A stretch of 64,000 nucleotides of DNA from Streptomyces puniciscabiei (GTDB lineage: Bacteria; Actinomycetota; Actinomycetes; Streptomycetales; Streptomycetaceae), in assembly GCF_006715785.1 (NCBI RefSeq), contig NZ_VFNX01000001.1, positions 4,754,001 through 4,818,000 on the forward strand. The letters are read 5' to 3'. Of this stretch, positions 10,217 through 17,999 are shown piece after piece; the stretch's first letter is position 1; the number at the start of each line of letters is the position of its first letter. Below the pieces are notes generated by a model. It was not told the DNA's origin. It did not search any database and saw nothing but the letters and a program-made list of their open reading frames with translations. Both the position numbers and the translations under genes were made by a program.

Positions 10217-12171
10217 CGGAGAGCCTCCTCCAGGGGTACGGCCGGATGATGGCAGGCGGCCGTGTGCGTGGCCGTACCGGCGAGGACGGGCGCCCGGGCG
10301 TGGCACACCTCGCTCGCCAGCGGGCAGCGGTCGGCGAAGCGGCAGCCCGCGGGGAAGTCGGCCGGGGCCGGTACGACCCCCTTGATCTGCGTCATCCGTT
10401 CCTCGGCCGACTCCAGCGACAGCACGCTGCCCAGCAGGCCGCGCGTGTAGTGGTGGGCCGGCGCCGCCACCAGGTCGGCGGTCACCCCGCTCTCCACGAT
10501 CTGCCCGCCGTACATCACCACCACCCGGTCGGTGACGTCGGCGACCAGCGCCAGGTCGTGCGAGACCAGGATCAGCGCGAACCCCAGCTCCTCGCGCAGC
10601 CGCAGCAGCAGCTCCATCACCTGGGCCTGCACGGTGACGTCCAGGGCGGTCGTCGGCTCGTCGGCGACGATCAGCCGTGGTTCGCGGGACAGCGCCATGG
10701 CGATGAGCACGCGCTGCCGCTGGCCGCCGGACAGCTCGTGCGGATAGCTGCGCAGGGTGCGCTCGGGGTCCAGCCCGACCAGCTCCAGCAGCTCCCGCGG
10801 GCTTCGGCGGCCCCCGCGCCGCACGAGCTGCCCCAGCTGGGCACGGATGGTCATCGCCGGGTTCAGCGAGGACAGGGCGTCCTGGTAGACCATCGCCATC
10901 TCGTGCCCGAGCAGCCGCCGCCTGGCCCGCATCGGCTCGGCCAGCAGGTCCCGCTGCCGGAACCGCACCTGGCCGCCGACGCCCGCGTCCCTCGGCTGGA
11001 GCCCCATGATCGTGAGCGCGGTCAGCGACTTCCCGCACCCCGACTCGCCCACCAGGCCGAGTACCTCACCCGGGTACACCTCGAAGCCGACCCCGGCGAC
11101 GACGTCCACGCCCCGGTGCCGGTCCGGGAAGCCGATGGTCAGGTTCTCCACGGCGAGCACCGGCTGCCCGCCCGGCGCGGGACGCGGGCGGGCCCGGGAC
11201 CGCAGCCGGCGGGCGGCCTCGGCCAGACCGGGCAGCGGGAGCACCTCACCGGGCTCCGCCTGCTCCGACTGCGCTGCCGCCGCCTCCACTTCGCGCGCGG
11301 CCGGTGCCGCCCACGCGTCGGACACGCCCTCGGAGAGGATGTTCAGCGACAGCACGGTCAGCAGGATCAGCAGCCCGGGGAAGACGGTCGCCCACCAGCC
11401 GCCGGTCAGCACCATGTTCTTGCCGTCGGCGATGACACTGCCCCAGGACGGGTCCGGCGGCCGCACCCCGGCCCCGATGAAGGACAGCGACGCCTCGAAC
11501 ACGATCGCCTCGGCGACCTGCACCGTGCAGAACACCAGCACAGGGGCGGCGCAGTTGACGGCCACGTGCCGCACCACGATGTGGGGCGTACGGGCGCCGA
11601 TCACCCGTTCCGCCGTGACGTAGTCCTCGCCGTACTGATCGAGGACGTTGGCCCGTACGACCCGGGCGACGGGCGGCGTGAACAGGAAGGCGATGGCACA
11701 GATCAGCACGCCGATCCCGCCGCCGAAGACCGCGACCAGGACGGCCGCGAGGGCGATCCCCGGGAACGCCATCACCACGTCCAGGCAGCGCATCAGCGTC
11801 TCGTCGACCGCCTTGCGGGAGGTGGCGGCCACCGCCCCGACGACGGCTCCCACGACCAGCGCGAGCGCCGTCGCCCCCAGTCCGATCGCCAGCGACCACC
11901 GGGCGCCGTACATCAGCCGGCTCAGGATGTCCCGGCCGAGGCTGTCCTGCCCGAGCCAGTGCGCGGCGGACGGATGCCCGCTGCCGCCGGCCGGCTCCTG
12001 TTGGTCGAGCGGATCGTCGGGGGCGAGGAGCGGGGCGAGTACGGCGGCGAGGACGACGAGGACCAGGAAGCAGACGGCGACCCTCGACAGCGTCGGCAGC
12101 CGGCGCCGGCCGCGCAGCCGGACGCCGCCGGGCCGGGAGAGCCGCTCGGCAAGACGCGCGCGCGTGACCAT
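10213..12171 (-). CDS. Fused ABC permease-ATPase (DppC-DppD / SatC-like)
   Basis: 652-aa fusion. Residues about 1-285 form a DppC-type permease: an N-terminal TM helix (VAVCFLVLVVLAAVLAPLL), the GQDSLGRDILSRLMYGAR motif, and the EAA loop around AERVIGARTPHIVVRH. After a linker (about 285-340, charged and Ala/Pro-rich) comes a complete ATPase with GESGCGKSL (Walker A), MVYQDALSSLNP, LSGGQRQRVLIA, IVADEPTTALD and LVSHDLALVAD, and an Opp-type Cys cluster near the end. The fusion is in one continuous frame with no sign of a sequencing join. As I recall, SatC of the Haemophilus ducreyi sialic acid transporter is described with the same permease-ATPase fusion, which supports the context-based substrate. 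Its ATG overlaps the upstream permease stop by one base. Confidence 0.9.
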   Translation of the reverse strand: MVTRARLAERLSRPGGVRLRGRRRLPTLSRVAVCFLVLVVLAAVLAPLLAPDDPLDQQEPAGGSGHPSAAHWLGQDSLGRDILSRLMYGARWSLAIGLGATALALVVGAVVGAVAATSRKAVDETLMRCLDVVMAFPGIALAAVLVAVFGGGIGVLICAIAFLFTPPVARVVRANVLDQYGEDYVTAERVIGARTPHIVVRHVAVNCAAPVLVFCTVQVAEAIVFEASLSFIGAGVRPPDPSWGSVIADGKNMVLTGGWWATVFPGLLILLTVLSLNILSEGVSDAWAAPAAREVEAAAAQSEQAEPGEVLPLPGLAEAARRLRSRARPRPAPGGQPVLAVENLTIGFPDRHRGVDVVAGVGFEVYPGEVLGLVGESGCGKSLTALTIMGLQPRDAGVGGQVRFRQRDLLAEPMRARRRLLGHEMAMVYQDALSSLNPAMTIRAQLGQLVRRGGRRSPRELLELVGLDPERTLRSYPHELSGGQRQRVLIAMALSREPRLIVADEPTTALDVTVQAQVMELLLRLREELGFALILVSHDLALVADVTDRVVVMYGGQIVESGVTADLVAAPAHHYTRGLLGSVLSLESAEERMTQIKGVVPAPADFPAGCRFADRCPLASEVCHARAPVLAGTATHTAACHHPAVPLEEALR

Positions 12172-13127
12172 CAGCCCGCCCTCAGTCGTGGGTTGACCAG
12201 CAGATACAGAAGGTCGATGACGAGGTTGACGACGACGAACCCGGTGGCGGTGGTCAGGACGACCCCCTGGACGACGGCCGGGTCCCCGTTCTGCACGGCG
12301 TCGATCATCAGCTTGCCCATGCCGGGCAGCGAGAAGATGGTCTCGATGACGACGGCACCGCCGAGGAGGTAGCCGACCCGCAGTCCGAGCACGGTCAGCG
12401 GATTGACCAGGGCGTTCCTGAGGACGTTCCGCCCGACGACGACGCGGGGCGGCAGCCCGCTCCCGACGGCCGTACGGACGTAGTCCTTGTCCAGCTCCTC
12501 CACCACCGAGGTGCGCACGATCCTCGTCAGCTGGGCGGCCACCGGCAGCGAGAGGGCGAAGGCGGGCAGCGCCATGGTCCGCAGCCAGCCGGTGACCGAG
12601 TCGGCCGGGTTGATGTAGCCGCCGGTCGGGAACCAGCCCCGGTCCACCGCCAGGTACTGGATCATCAGCAGTGCCAGCCAGAAGCCGGGGGCGGCCACCC
12701 CGACGAGCGAGACGACCCGGATCACCTGGTCCGGGATCCGGTCCCGGTACACGGCCGCCGTGACGCCCCCCGCCAGCGCAAGCACCACCGCGATGGCGAG
12801 GCCGAGGAAGGTCAGCTGGAGGGTGAGCGGCAGCGCGGTGGTGACCTGGTCGGCCACCGGGGCCCGGGTCAGGGCGCTGGTGCCGAGGTCGCCGTGGAGC
12901 AGATCGCCGACGAAGCGGACGTACCGGACGGGGAGCGGATCGAGCAGGCCGTTGTGTTCGCGGAAGTCGTGCAGCTGCTGCGGGGTCGGGTTGGCGCCCT
13001 GGAAGAACGCCGACGCCGGGTCGACGTCCGAGAACCGCATCACCAGGAACACGAACAGCACGATCCCGAGCATCAGCGGCACGAGCAGCGCGACACGGCG
13101 GAGCAGGATCCGTACGACGGCCGTCAT
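12171..13127 (-). CDS. ABC transporter permease (DppB/SatB-like)
   Basis: 318-aa inner-membrane permease of the peptide/nickel family with about six TM helices. The N-terminal helix is RVALLVPLMLGIVLFVFLVM, followed by an extracytoplasmic loop with the family pattern of Asn/Pro and LRERLGL-type sequence (here LHDFREHNGLLDPLPVRY). The EAA coupling loop is around DYVRTAVGSGLPPRVVVGRNVLRNAL. It forms the membrane channel with the permease half of the fused subunit. Starts four bases after the solute-binding protein stop, and its TGA overlaps the next ATG. It is part of a tightly packed five-gene operon. Confidence 0.92.
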   Translation of the reverse strand: MTAVVRILLRRVALLVPLMLGIVLFVFLVMRFSDVDPASAFFQGANPTPQQLHDFREHNGLLDPLPVRYVRFVGDLLHGDLGTSALTRAPVADQVTTALPLTLQLTFLGLAIAVVLALAGGVTAAVYRDRIPDQVIRVVSLVGVAAPGFWLALLMIQYLAVDRGWFPTGGYINPADSVTGWLRTMALPAFALSLPVAAQLTRIVRTSVVEELDKDYVRTAVGSGLPPRVVVGRNVLRNALVNPLTVLGLRVGYLLGGAVVIETIFSLPGMGKLMIDAVQNGDPAVVQGVVLTTATGFVVVNLVIDLLYLLVNPRLRAG

Positions 13128-13131
13128 GCCG

Positions 13132-14772
13132 TCAGACCCACTTGGCCTGGAGGAGGTTGATGCCCGGGTAGGGCTGGGCCCTTATGCCGGTGAGCTTCCG
13201 GGGGTCCCAGGCGGTCATCAGCTCGTTGTGCACGACCGGGTACAGCACGGCCTGCTCGGCGACGAGGTCGATGTAGTCCTGGACCATGGCCTTCTTCCGG
13301 TCCGGATCCGGCTCCCGGGTCGCCCGGTCCATGTCCTTGAAGAGCTGCCTGGCGACGGGGTTGCCGGCCCACCGGGTGTACCCCATCCACAGGTTCTGCG
13401 GCCCGTAGTTGTAATGCATGATCAGGTCGGCGTCGAGCCCGAACTGATTGGGATTGGATGCGGCGGCGACGACCTGGTAATCCTGCTTCTGGTCCATCTT
13501 GGTGAAGACGGCGGTGGTCTCCTGCGGCGCGAGAGACGTCTCCACCCCGATCGCGTCCCATGACGCCTTGATGGTGGGCAGACAGTCCACGATCCAACTG
13601 ACGTTGACGGCGAGGATGTTGACCTTGAGGTGGCTGACCCCGGCGGCTTGGAGGAGGGCCTTGGCCTTCTGCGGGTCGTAGTCGTAGACGGTCCTGGCGC
13701 GCCGGTAGGCGGGGTTGCCCTCGTTGAGGAACGAGGACGCGGGCTTGCCGTGCCCCTTGAGGGCGACCCGCACCATCTTCTCCGTGTCGATGGCGTAGTG
13801 CAGTGCCTGCCGCACCCGCACGTCGTCGAAGGGCTCGTGCCGGGTGTTGAACATCAGGAAGAGGTTGTTCATCCCGGCGCCACCGGCGACCTTCAGGCCC
13901 CCCTGCTCCAGGCGCGCGATGTTGGCGTAGGGGATGTTGTCGGCGATCTGCGCCCCGGCGTCGGATCCGGAGATCTTCGCGACGCGCGGCGCGGCGTCCA
14001 CGATCGTCAGCCAGTTCATCCGCTTGAAGGCGGGCGGGCGGGGCCCGTTGTAGGCGGCGTACGCCTCGAAGGTGGTGTTGGACTTCGGGTGGTGCGCGGT
14101 CTGCCGGTACGGTCCCGAGCCGACGGCCAGTCCCCTGATGGCGTCGTCCCAGGCGCCGGGCCTGGCGAAGACGTGCTTCGGCATGATCTTGGCGAGGGTG
14201 AGCCGGGAGAGCCCGTCCGGGAAGGGGAACTTGAGCAGGAGCTCGACGGTGCGGGAGCCGGTCCTGCGGACGCCGTCCAGCCAACTGGCGAAGAATCCCT
14301 TGGCGAGCGTCTGTGTGCCCGGGTCGAGGATCCGGTCGAAGACGAACACGACGTCGTCGGCGGTGACGGGCTTGCCGTCGTGGAAGGTCGCGCCCGGGCG
14401 CAGCGTGAAACGCCAGGTGGTGGCGTTCGGGTCCGTCGGGACCTCGGTGGCCAGGGCCGGGTACGGCACCCGGCTGATCGGGTCGGTGTCCAGCAGGCCT
14501 TCGTAGATGTGGTTGTTGGCGGCCATGCAGAACGCGGACGCCGTCTGCGTCGGATCCCAGCTGCCGTCGTTCCCGTAGCCGATCACGGCGGTCAGCGTCC
14601 GGTCCTTGCCGGTGCCGTCGCCCCCGGTGTCGTTCGTGGACTGCGGCCCGGCGGAGCAGGCGGTCAGCGCGGGCGGCAGGAGAGCGGCCGCGCCGAGCGC
14701 ACCGGTGTGGCCGAGGACCTGCCGGCGGCGCGGTGCCGGTACGCCGGGGTCGGGTGTCACGTCGTCGCGCAC
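13132..14772 (-). CDS. Extracellular solute-binding lipoprotein, family 5 (SatA-like)
   Basis: 546-aa substrate-binding protein of the SBP_bac_5 (DppA/OppA) family. The N terminus holds a twin-arginine-like RRRQVLGHTG and a lipobox around LTACSAG, so it is probably an exported lipoprotein anchored outside the membrane. Family features include LATEVPTDPNATTWRFTLRP and GATFHDGKPVTADDVVF near residues 105-145 and VRQALHYAID in the middle. GTG 14772 has GGAGGACCC before it. First gene of the operon with two permease parts, two ATPase parts and the aldolase. Sialic acid is the likely ligand from context; oligopeptides are the family default. Confidence 0.88.
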   Translation of the reverse strand: MRDDVTPDPGVPAPRRRQVLGHTGALGAAALLPPALTACSAGPQSTNDTGGDGTGKDRTLTAVIGYGNDGSWDPTQTASAFCMAANNHIYEGLLDTDPISRVPYPALATEVPTDPNATTWRFTLRPGATFHDGKPVTADDVVFVFDRILDPGTQTLAKGFFASWLDGVRRTGSRTVELLLKFPFPDGLSRLTLAKIMPKHVFARPGAWDDAIRGLAVGSGPYRQTAHHPKSNTTFEAYAAYNGPRPPAFKRMNWLTIVDAAPRVAKISGSDAGAQIADNIPYANIARLEQGGLKVAGGAGMNNLFLMFNTRHEPFDDVRVRQALHYAIDTEKMVRVALKGHGKPASSFLNEGNPAYRRARTVYDYDPQKAKALLQAAGVSHLKVNILAVNVSWIVDCLPTIKASWDAIGVETSLAPQETTAVFTKMDQKQDYQVVAAASNPNQFGLDADLIMHYNYGPQNLWMGYTRWAGNPVARQLFKDMDRATREPDPDRKKAMVQDYIDLVAEQAVLYPVVHNELMTAWDPRKLTGIRAQPYPGINLLQAKWV

Positions 14773-14809
14773 GGGTCCTCCAGCAAGGGTTTAGGGGAGG
14801 GGGAGATAC

Positions 14810-14840
14810 GACGTCCTACGTCCGGTCGGTCGCGACCATA
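14810..14840 (-). promoter_or_regulatory. Promoter/operator of the Sat-like operon
   Basis: On the minus strand a -10-like TATGGT (14835-14840) abuts a perfect 10-bp palindrome GGTCGCGACC (14828-14837). A direct repeat GGACGTA/GGACGTC (14810-14823) lies further downstream, before the Shine-Dalgarno. Direct-repeat operators are known for GntR-type NanR, but no such regulator is encoded nearby. The remaining sequence to 15037 shows no gene. Confidence 0.4.
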
Positions 14841-15037
14841 GGAGGGGGCGTGGGGGCGGTCAAGACGGCGCACACGAATGGGCTAGCCGCCACAGGTCGG
14901 CACCAATGGCGGCGGCGCGCGCCGCCAACCCCCTTGCTCTGCTTCGTGCTTACAGGGCGCAGACCCCTGCCGAGTGTAGAGGCGCAGCGTCACTGCCGAT
15001 GTACGAAGAGTGAAACCCGGAGAGACGGGGGAGCGAC

Positions 15038-15289
15038 TTGGCCGGAACCGAAAAAGGCAGGGGTGGTGCCGCAGTGAAGCCTCCCATCGGCAGCTGTGCC
15101 GTGGACACCTGTACCGGGCGGGTCGGGATCGTCATGGGACACGTGGGGCCGTATGTGCAGCTGAGACCCTACGGCGGAGGCCGGGAGTGGGACGCCGACC
15201 CCGCAGAGGTGCGGCTTGCCACCCCCGCCGAGCGGCTGAGCGCGGCGACCGCCCGTGCCAACGCCCGCAGCCGTGGGGAGGTCCCCTAG
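15038..15289 (+). CDS. Small conserved hypothetical protein
   Basis: 83-aa protein of unknown function with no TM segment or signal peptide. The core KPPIGSCAVDTC has a Cys-x4-Cys pair, followed by GRVGIVMGHVGPYVQLRPYG, which reads like a small beta-barrel fold. The C-terminal third is an Ala/Arg-rich helix (RLSAATARANARSRG). TTG 15038 has GGGGGAG seven bases upstream; GTG 15074 (starting KPPIGS after the Val) is an equally possible start and would give 71 aa. I recognise the pattern as one seen repeatedly in Streptomyces, but no function is assignable. The stop overlaps the end of the pseudogene on the other strand. Confidence 0.6.
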   Translation: MAGTEKGRGGAAVKPPIGSCAVDTCTGRVGIVMGHVGPYVQLRPYGGGREWDADPAEVRLATPAERLSAATARANARSRGEVP

Positions 15290-16257
15290 ATCGCCACCTC
15301 CTCCATACGGGCGGTCACGACCAGGTCGCCCTCCGGGGCCGGCCGGGCCGGGTTCCCGGCGCGGTGGTAGCCGTCCGGGGTGAAGGCCGGGGCGCTGCGC
15401 CCGGGGGACCCGTAGTAGCCGCGCACGGGTACGGGCCCCGGACGAGGAGTTCACCTCGTTCAGGGCGTCCAGCCACAGGGCGGCGGTGCCGGGCGTCAAC
15501 GAGGTGACGGTCCCCCGCTCCCGCTCGATCGCGCGGAAGGCGGCCGCCGGCGCCGGTTCGTCGAGCAGCACCACCGTCCCGCCCACCGCCGGCGTGCCGA
15601 GGATGCCGGGGCAGCCGAGGTGAAGGGGGACTCGGCGGCCAGCGTCGCCGGACAGACGTCCTCGGGGCCGGGGGCGAGCGGCTCTGCGATGGTGCGGAGC
15701 TGGTAGGCGTAGTCGTCGTGAGTGCGGCCGACGAGGCCCGGCGGGGCCGTCCCGCCGGGGCGTCCGCCGCGCACTGAGCCGTCGGACGGCAGGAAGAACG
15801 CCACGGAGGCGTCCAGGCGGCGGTCCGGGACGGGCGCCTCGTCCACCGCGTGCAGCGGGAAGGCGAGCGCCCCACCCGGCAGCAGCGAGAAGCCGCCCGT
15901 CTGCTCGCCGGGCGCGGCCCAGGTGAAGATCCGCCGCAACGACGTCGAACCGCGGCGATCCCGGCGGCCATCTCCGCGTGGTCGAAGCCGCGGTGGACCG
16001 CCGGGCCGACGTAGCCGACGGCCTCGGTCGCGGCGACCAGGTGAGGGGTCTCCGTCTCCTGGTGGGTCAGTCCTCCGGGAGGGCCGGCAGCTGGACCACG
16101 ACCCGCTTGCCGGGCCCCGCGCCGCGCAGCCGCAGGCCGGCGGCGGCCATCCGGCGGTCCAGCCGGAAGTACGTCAGGCGGGTCGCACCGTGCACGAGCG
16201 CGGTGCGCGGGTGCGTGCTCGCGCGCCCACGCGTGCAGCAGCTCGGGCAGGGCACTC
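15286..16257 (-). pseudogene. Decayed aryl-AMP ligase (DhbE/EntE/salicylate-AMP ligase-like)
   Basis: Pieces of one acyl-adenylating enzyme lie in order on the minus strand but in different frames. The N-terminal part has ALVHGATRLTYFRLDRRMAA and GPGKRVVVQLP (about 16200-16080). HLVAATEAVGYVGPAVHRGF follows (about 16060-15985), then DDYAYQLRTIAEPLAPGPEDV-like sequence, typical of DHB/salicylate ligases (about 15720-15655). Next is GGTVVLLDEPAPAAAFRAIE (about 15585-15530), and finally RGYYGSPGRSAPAFTPDGYH and GDLVVTARMEE (about 15430-15300). The last of these ends in a stop just before the KDQINRGGEK motif expected in intact enzymes. At least four frameshifts and internal losses, including most of the adenylate-binding core, show it is not functional. 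It once activated an aryl acid, perhaps for a siderophore or antibiotic. Confidence 0.8.
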
Positions 16258-16283
16258 CTTCTTCCAGCACTCTCCGTCGCGCC

Positions 16284-16306
16284 GCGCTCAACATATTGTT
16301 CAAGCG
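16284..16306 (-). promoter_or_regulatory. AT-rich operator-like site before the decayed ligase
   Basis: The short AT-rich tract TCAACATATTGTTCAA (about 16288-16303) stands out from the GC-rich surroundings and lies just upstream of the pseudogene start and of recO. It resembles the half-symmetric sites bound by MarR/TetR regulators. It may be the surviving promoter of the dead gene or part of the recO promoter. Weak call. Confidence 0.3.
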
Positions 16307-16342
16307 CATCGGCAGCGGAGCGCTTGGGCGAGAATGGTGCTC

Positions 16343-17089
16343 ATGACTCTGTTCCGCGACGACGGCATCGTGCTGCGCACCCAGAAGCTGGGTGAGGCGG
16401 ACCGGATCATCACGCTGCTCACGCGCGGTCACGGGCGGGTACGTGCCGTGGCCCGGGGGGTGCGGCGGACGAAGTCGAAGTTCGGGGCCCGGCTGGAACC
16501 CTTCTCCCATGTCGACGTGCAGTTCTTCGCGCGCGGGAGCGAGCTGGTCGGGCGGGGGCTGCCGCTGTGCACGCAGAGCGAGACCATCGCGCCGTACGGG
16601 GGCGGAATCGTGACCGACTACGCCCGCTACACCGCCGGAACGGCCATGCTGGAGACCGCCGAGCGGTTCACCGATCATGAGGGCGAGCCGGCGGTGCAGC
16701 AGTATCTGCTGCTGGTCGGCGCCCTGCGCACGCTCGCCCGGGGCGAGCACGCCCCCCACCTCGTCCTCGACGCCTTCCTGCTCCGCTCCCTCGCCGTCAA
16801 CGGATACGCCCCGAGTTTCAGTGACTGCGCGAAGTGCGGGATGCCCGGACCGAACCGGTTCTTCTCCGTGGGATCCGGCGGTTCTGTCTGCGCCGACTGC
16901 CGGGTGCCCGGAAGTGTCGTACCGTCGCCGCAGACCCTGGTGCTCCTCGGCGCGCTGCTTACGGGAGACTGGGAGACGGCGGACGCCTGCGAGGCGCGGT
17001 ACGTCCGCGAGGGCAGCGGGCTGGTGTCCGCCTACCTGCACTGGCATCTGGAGCGCGGGCTGCGTTCGCTCAGGTACGTCGAGAAGTAA
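16343..17089 (+). CDS. recO: DNA repair protein RecO
   Basis: 248-aa recombination mediator that loads RecA with RecR and anneals ssDNA in the RecF pathway. The N-terminal OB-fold starts FRDDGIVLRTQKLGEADRI and continues through VARGVRRTKSKFGARLEPFS. The C-terminal helical domain carries a four-cysteine zinc site (SDCAKCGMPG and SVCADCRVPG) found in many RecO proteins. ATG 16343 fits the usual Streptomyces N terminus; in-frame ATG 16334 would add three residues. uppS begins 18 bases downstream, and the recO-uppS pairing is conserved in actinobacteria. Confidence 0.95.
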   Translation: MTLFRDDGIVLRTQKLGEADRIITLLTRGHGRVRAVARGVRRTKSKFGARLEPFSHVDVQFFARGSELVGRGLPLCTQSETIAPYGGGIVTDYARYTAGTAMLETAERFTDHEGEPAVQQYLLLVGALRTLARGEHAPHLVLDAFLLRSLAVNGYAPSFSDCAKCGMPGPNRFFSVGSGGSVCADCRVPGSVVPSPQTLVLLGALLTGDWETADACEARYVREGSGLVSAYLHWHLERGLRSLRYVEK

Positions 17090-17107
17090 GAGGGAGACGA
17101 GAAGCAC

Positions 17108-17959
17108 ATGGTCGTACGCGGGATCCTGGGGCGCCAGCGGCGCGAGTACAAGGCGCCGGAGCCGCACCCGTCCGGCGCCCGCGCGCCCAAGCTCCCCGGC
17201 GAACTGGTCCCGAACCACGTGGCCATCGTCATGGACGGCAACGGGAGGTGGGCGAAGGAGCGGGGGCTGCCGCGGACCGAGGGACACAAGGTCGGCGCCG
17301 AGCGGGTGCTGGACGTGCTCCAGGGGTCGATCGAGGTCGGCGTCCGCAACATCTCCCTCTACGCCTTCTCCACCGAGAACTGGAAGCGTTCGCCCGACGA
17401 GGTCCGCTTCCTGATGAACTTCAACCGCGACTTCATCCGCAAGACGCGGGACCAGCTGGACGAGCTCGGGATCCGGGTGCGCTGGGTGGGCCGTATGCCC
17501 AGGCTGTGGAAGTCGGTCGCCAAGGAGCTGCAGGTCGCCCAGGAGCAGACCAAGGGCAACGACCTGCTCACCCTGTACTTCTGCATGAACTACGGCGGGC
17601 GTGCCGAGCTCGCCGACGCGGCGAAGGCGCTCGCCGAGGACGTCGCGGCGGGGCGGCTGGACCCGGCCAAGGTCAGCGAGAAGACCATCCAGAAGTACCT
17701 GTACTACCCGGACATGCCGGACGTGGACCTGTTCCTGCGGCCCAGCGGCGAGCAGCGCACCTCCAACTACCTGCTCTGGCAGAGCGCGTACGCCGAGATG
17801 GTCTTCCAGGACGTGCTGTGGCCCGACTTCGACCGCCGTGACCTGTGGCGGGCCTGCGTCGAATTCGCCTCCCGCGACCGGCGGTTCGGCGGCGCCGTCC
17901 CGAACGAGGAGCTCCTCGCCATGGAGGCCGCCATGAAGGGCGACGAGTCCATCTCGTAG
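17108..17959 (+). CDS. uppS: Isoprenyl transferase (cis-prenyl pyrophosphate synthase)
   Basis: 283-aa cis-prenyltransferase making the polyprenyl diphosphate lipid carrier for peptidoglycan and other wall polymers. The catalytic Asp is about residue 43 in [20 protein letters not shown]. Other family blocks are [15 protein letters not shown] and the C-terminal [20 protein letters not shown], with PDFD as the end of the signature. ATG 17108 is preceded by GAGGGAGACGAGAAG. Downstream of recO, probably co-transcribed. An N-terminal basic tail of about 35 residues precedes the core, usual in actinobacteria. Confidence 0.95.
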   Translation: MVVRGILGRQRREYKAPEPHPSGARAPKLPGELVPNHVAIVMDGNGRWAKERGLPRTEGHKVGAERVLDVLQGSIEVGVRNISLYAFSTENWKRSPDEVRFLMNFNRDFIRKTRDQLDELGIRVRWVGRMPRLWKSVAKELQVAQEQTKGNDLLTLYFCMNYGGRAELADAAKALAEDVAAGRLDPAKVSEKTIQKYLYYPDMPDVDLFLRPSGEQRTSNYLLWQSAYAEMVFQDVLWPDFDRRDLWRACVEFASRDRRFGGAVPNEELLAMEAAMKGDESIS

Positions 17960-17999
17960 CCACCGGCGGTTCACGCGGGTCGCCGAGGATGCGGGGTTC

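Noticed and set aside
9203..11038. 611-aa extension of the OppF-like ATPase
   Set aside because: The first 274 residues overlap the fused subunit in a wrong frame; GTG 10216 is the start supported by overlap and homology.
14733..15077. 114-aa ORF at the start of the small hypothetical gene
   Set aside because: Crosses the promoter of the Sat-like operon and shows no coding pattern beyond chance.
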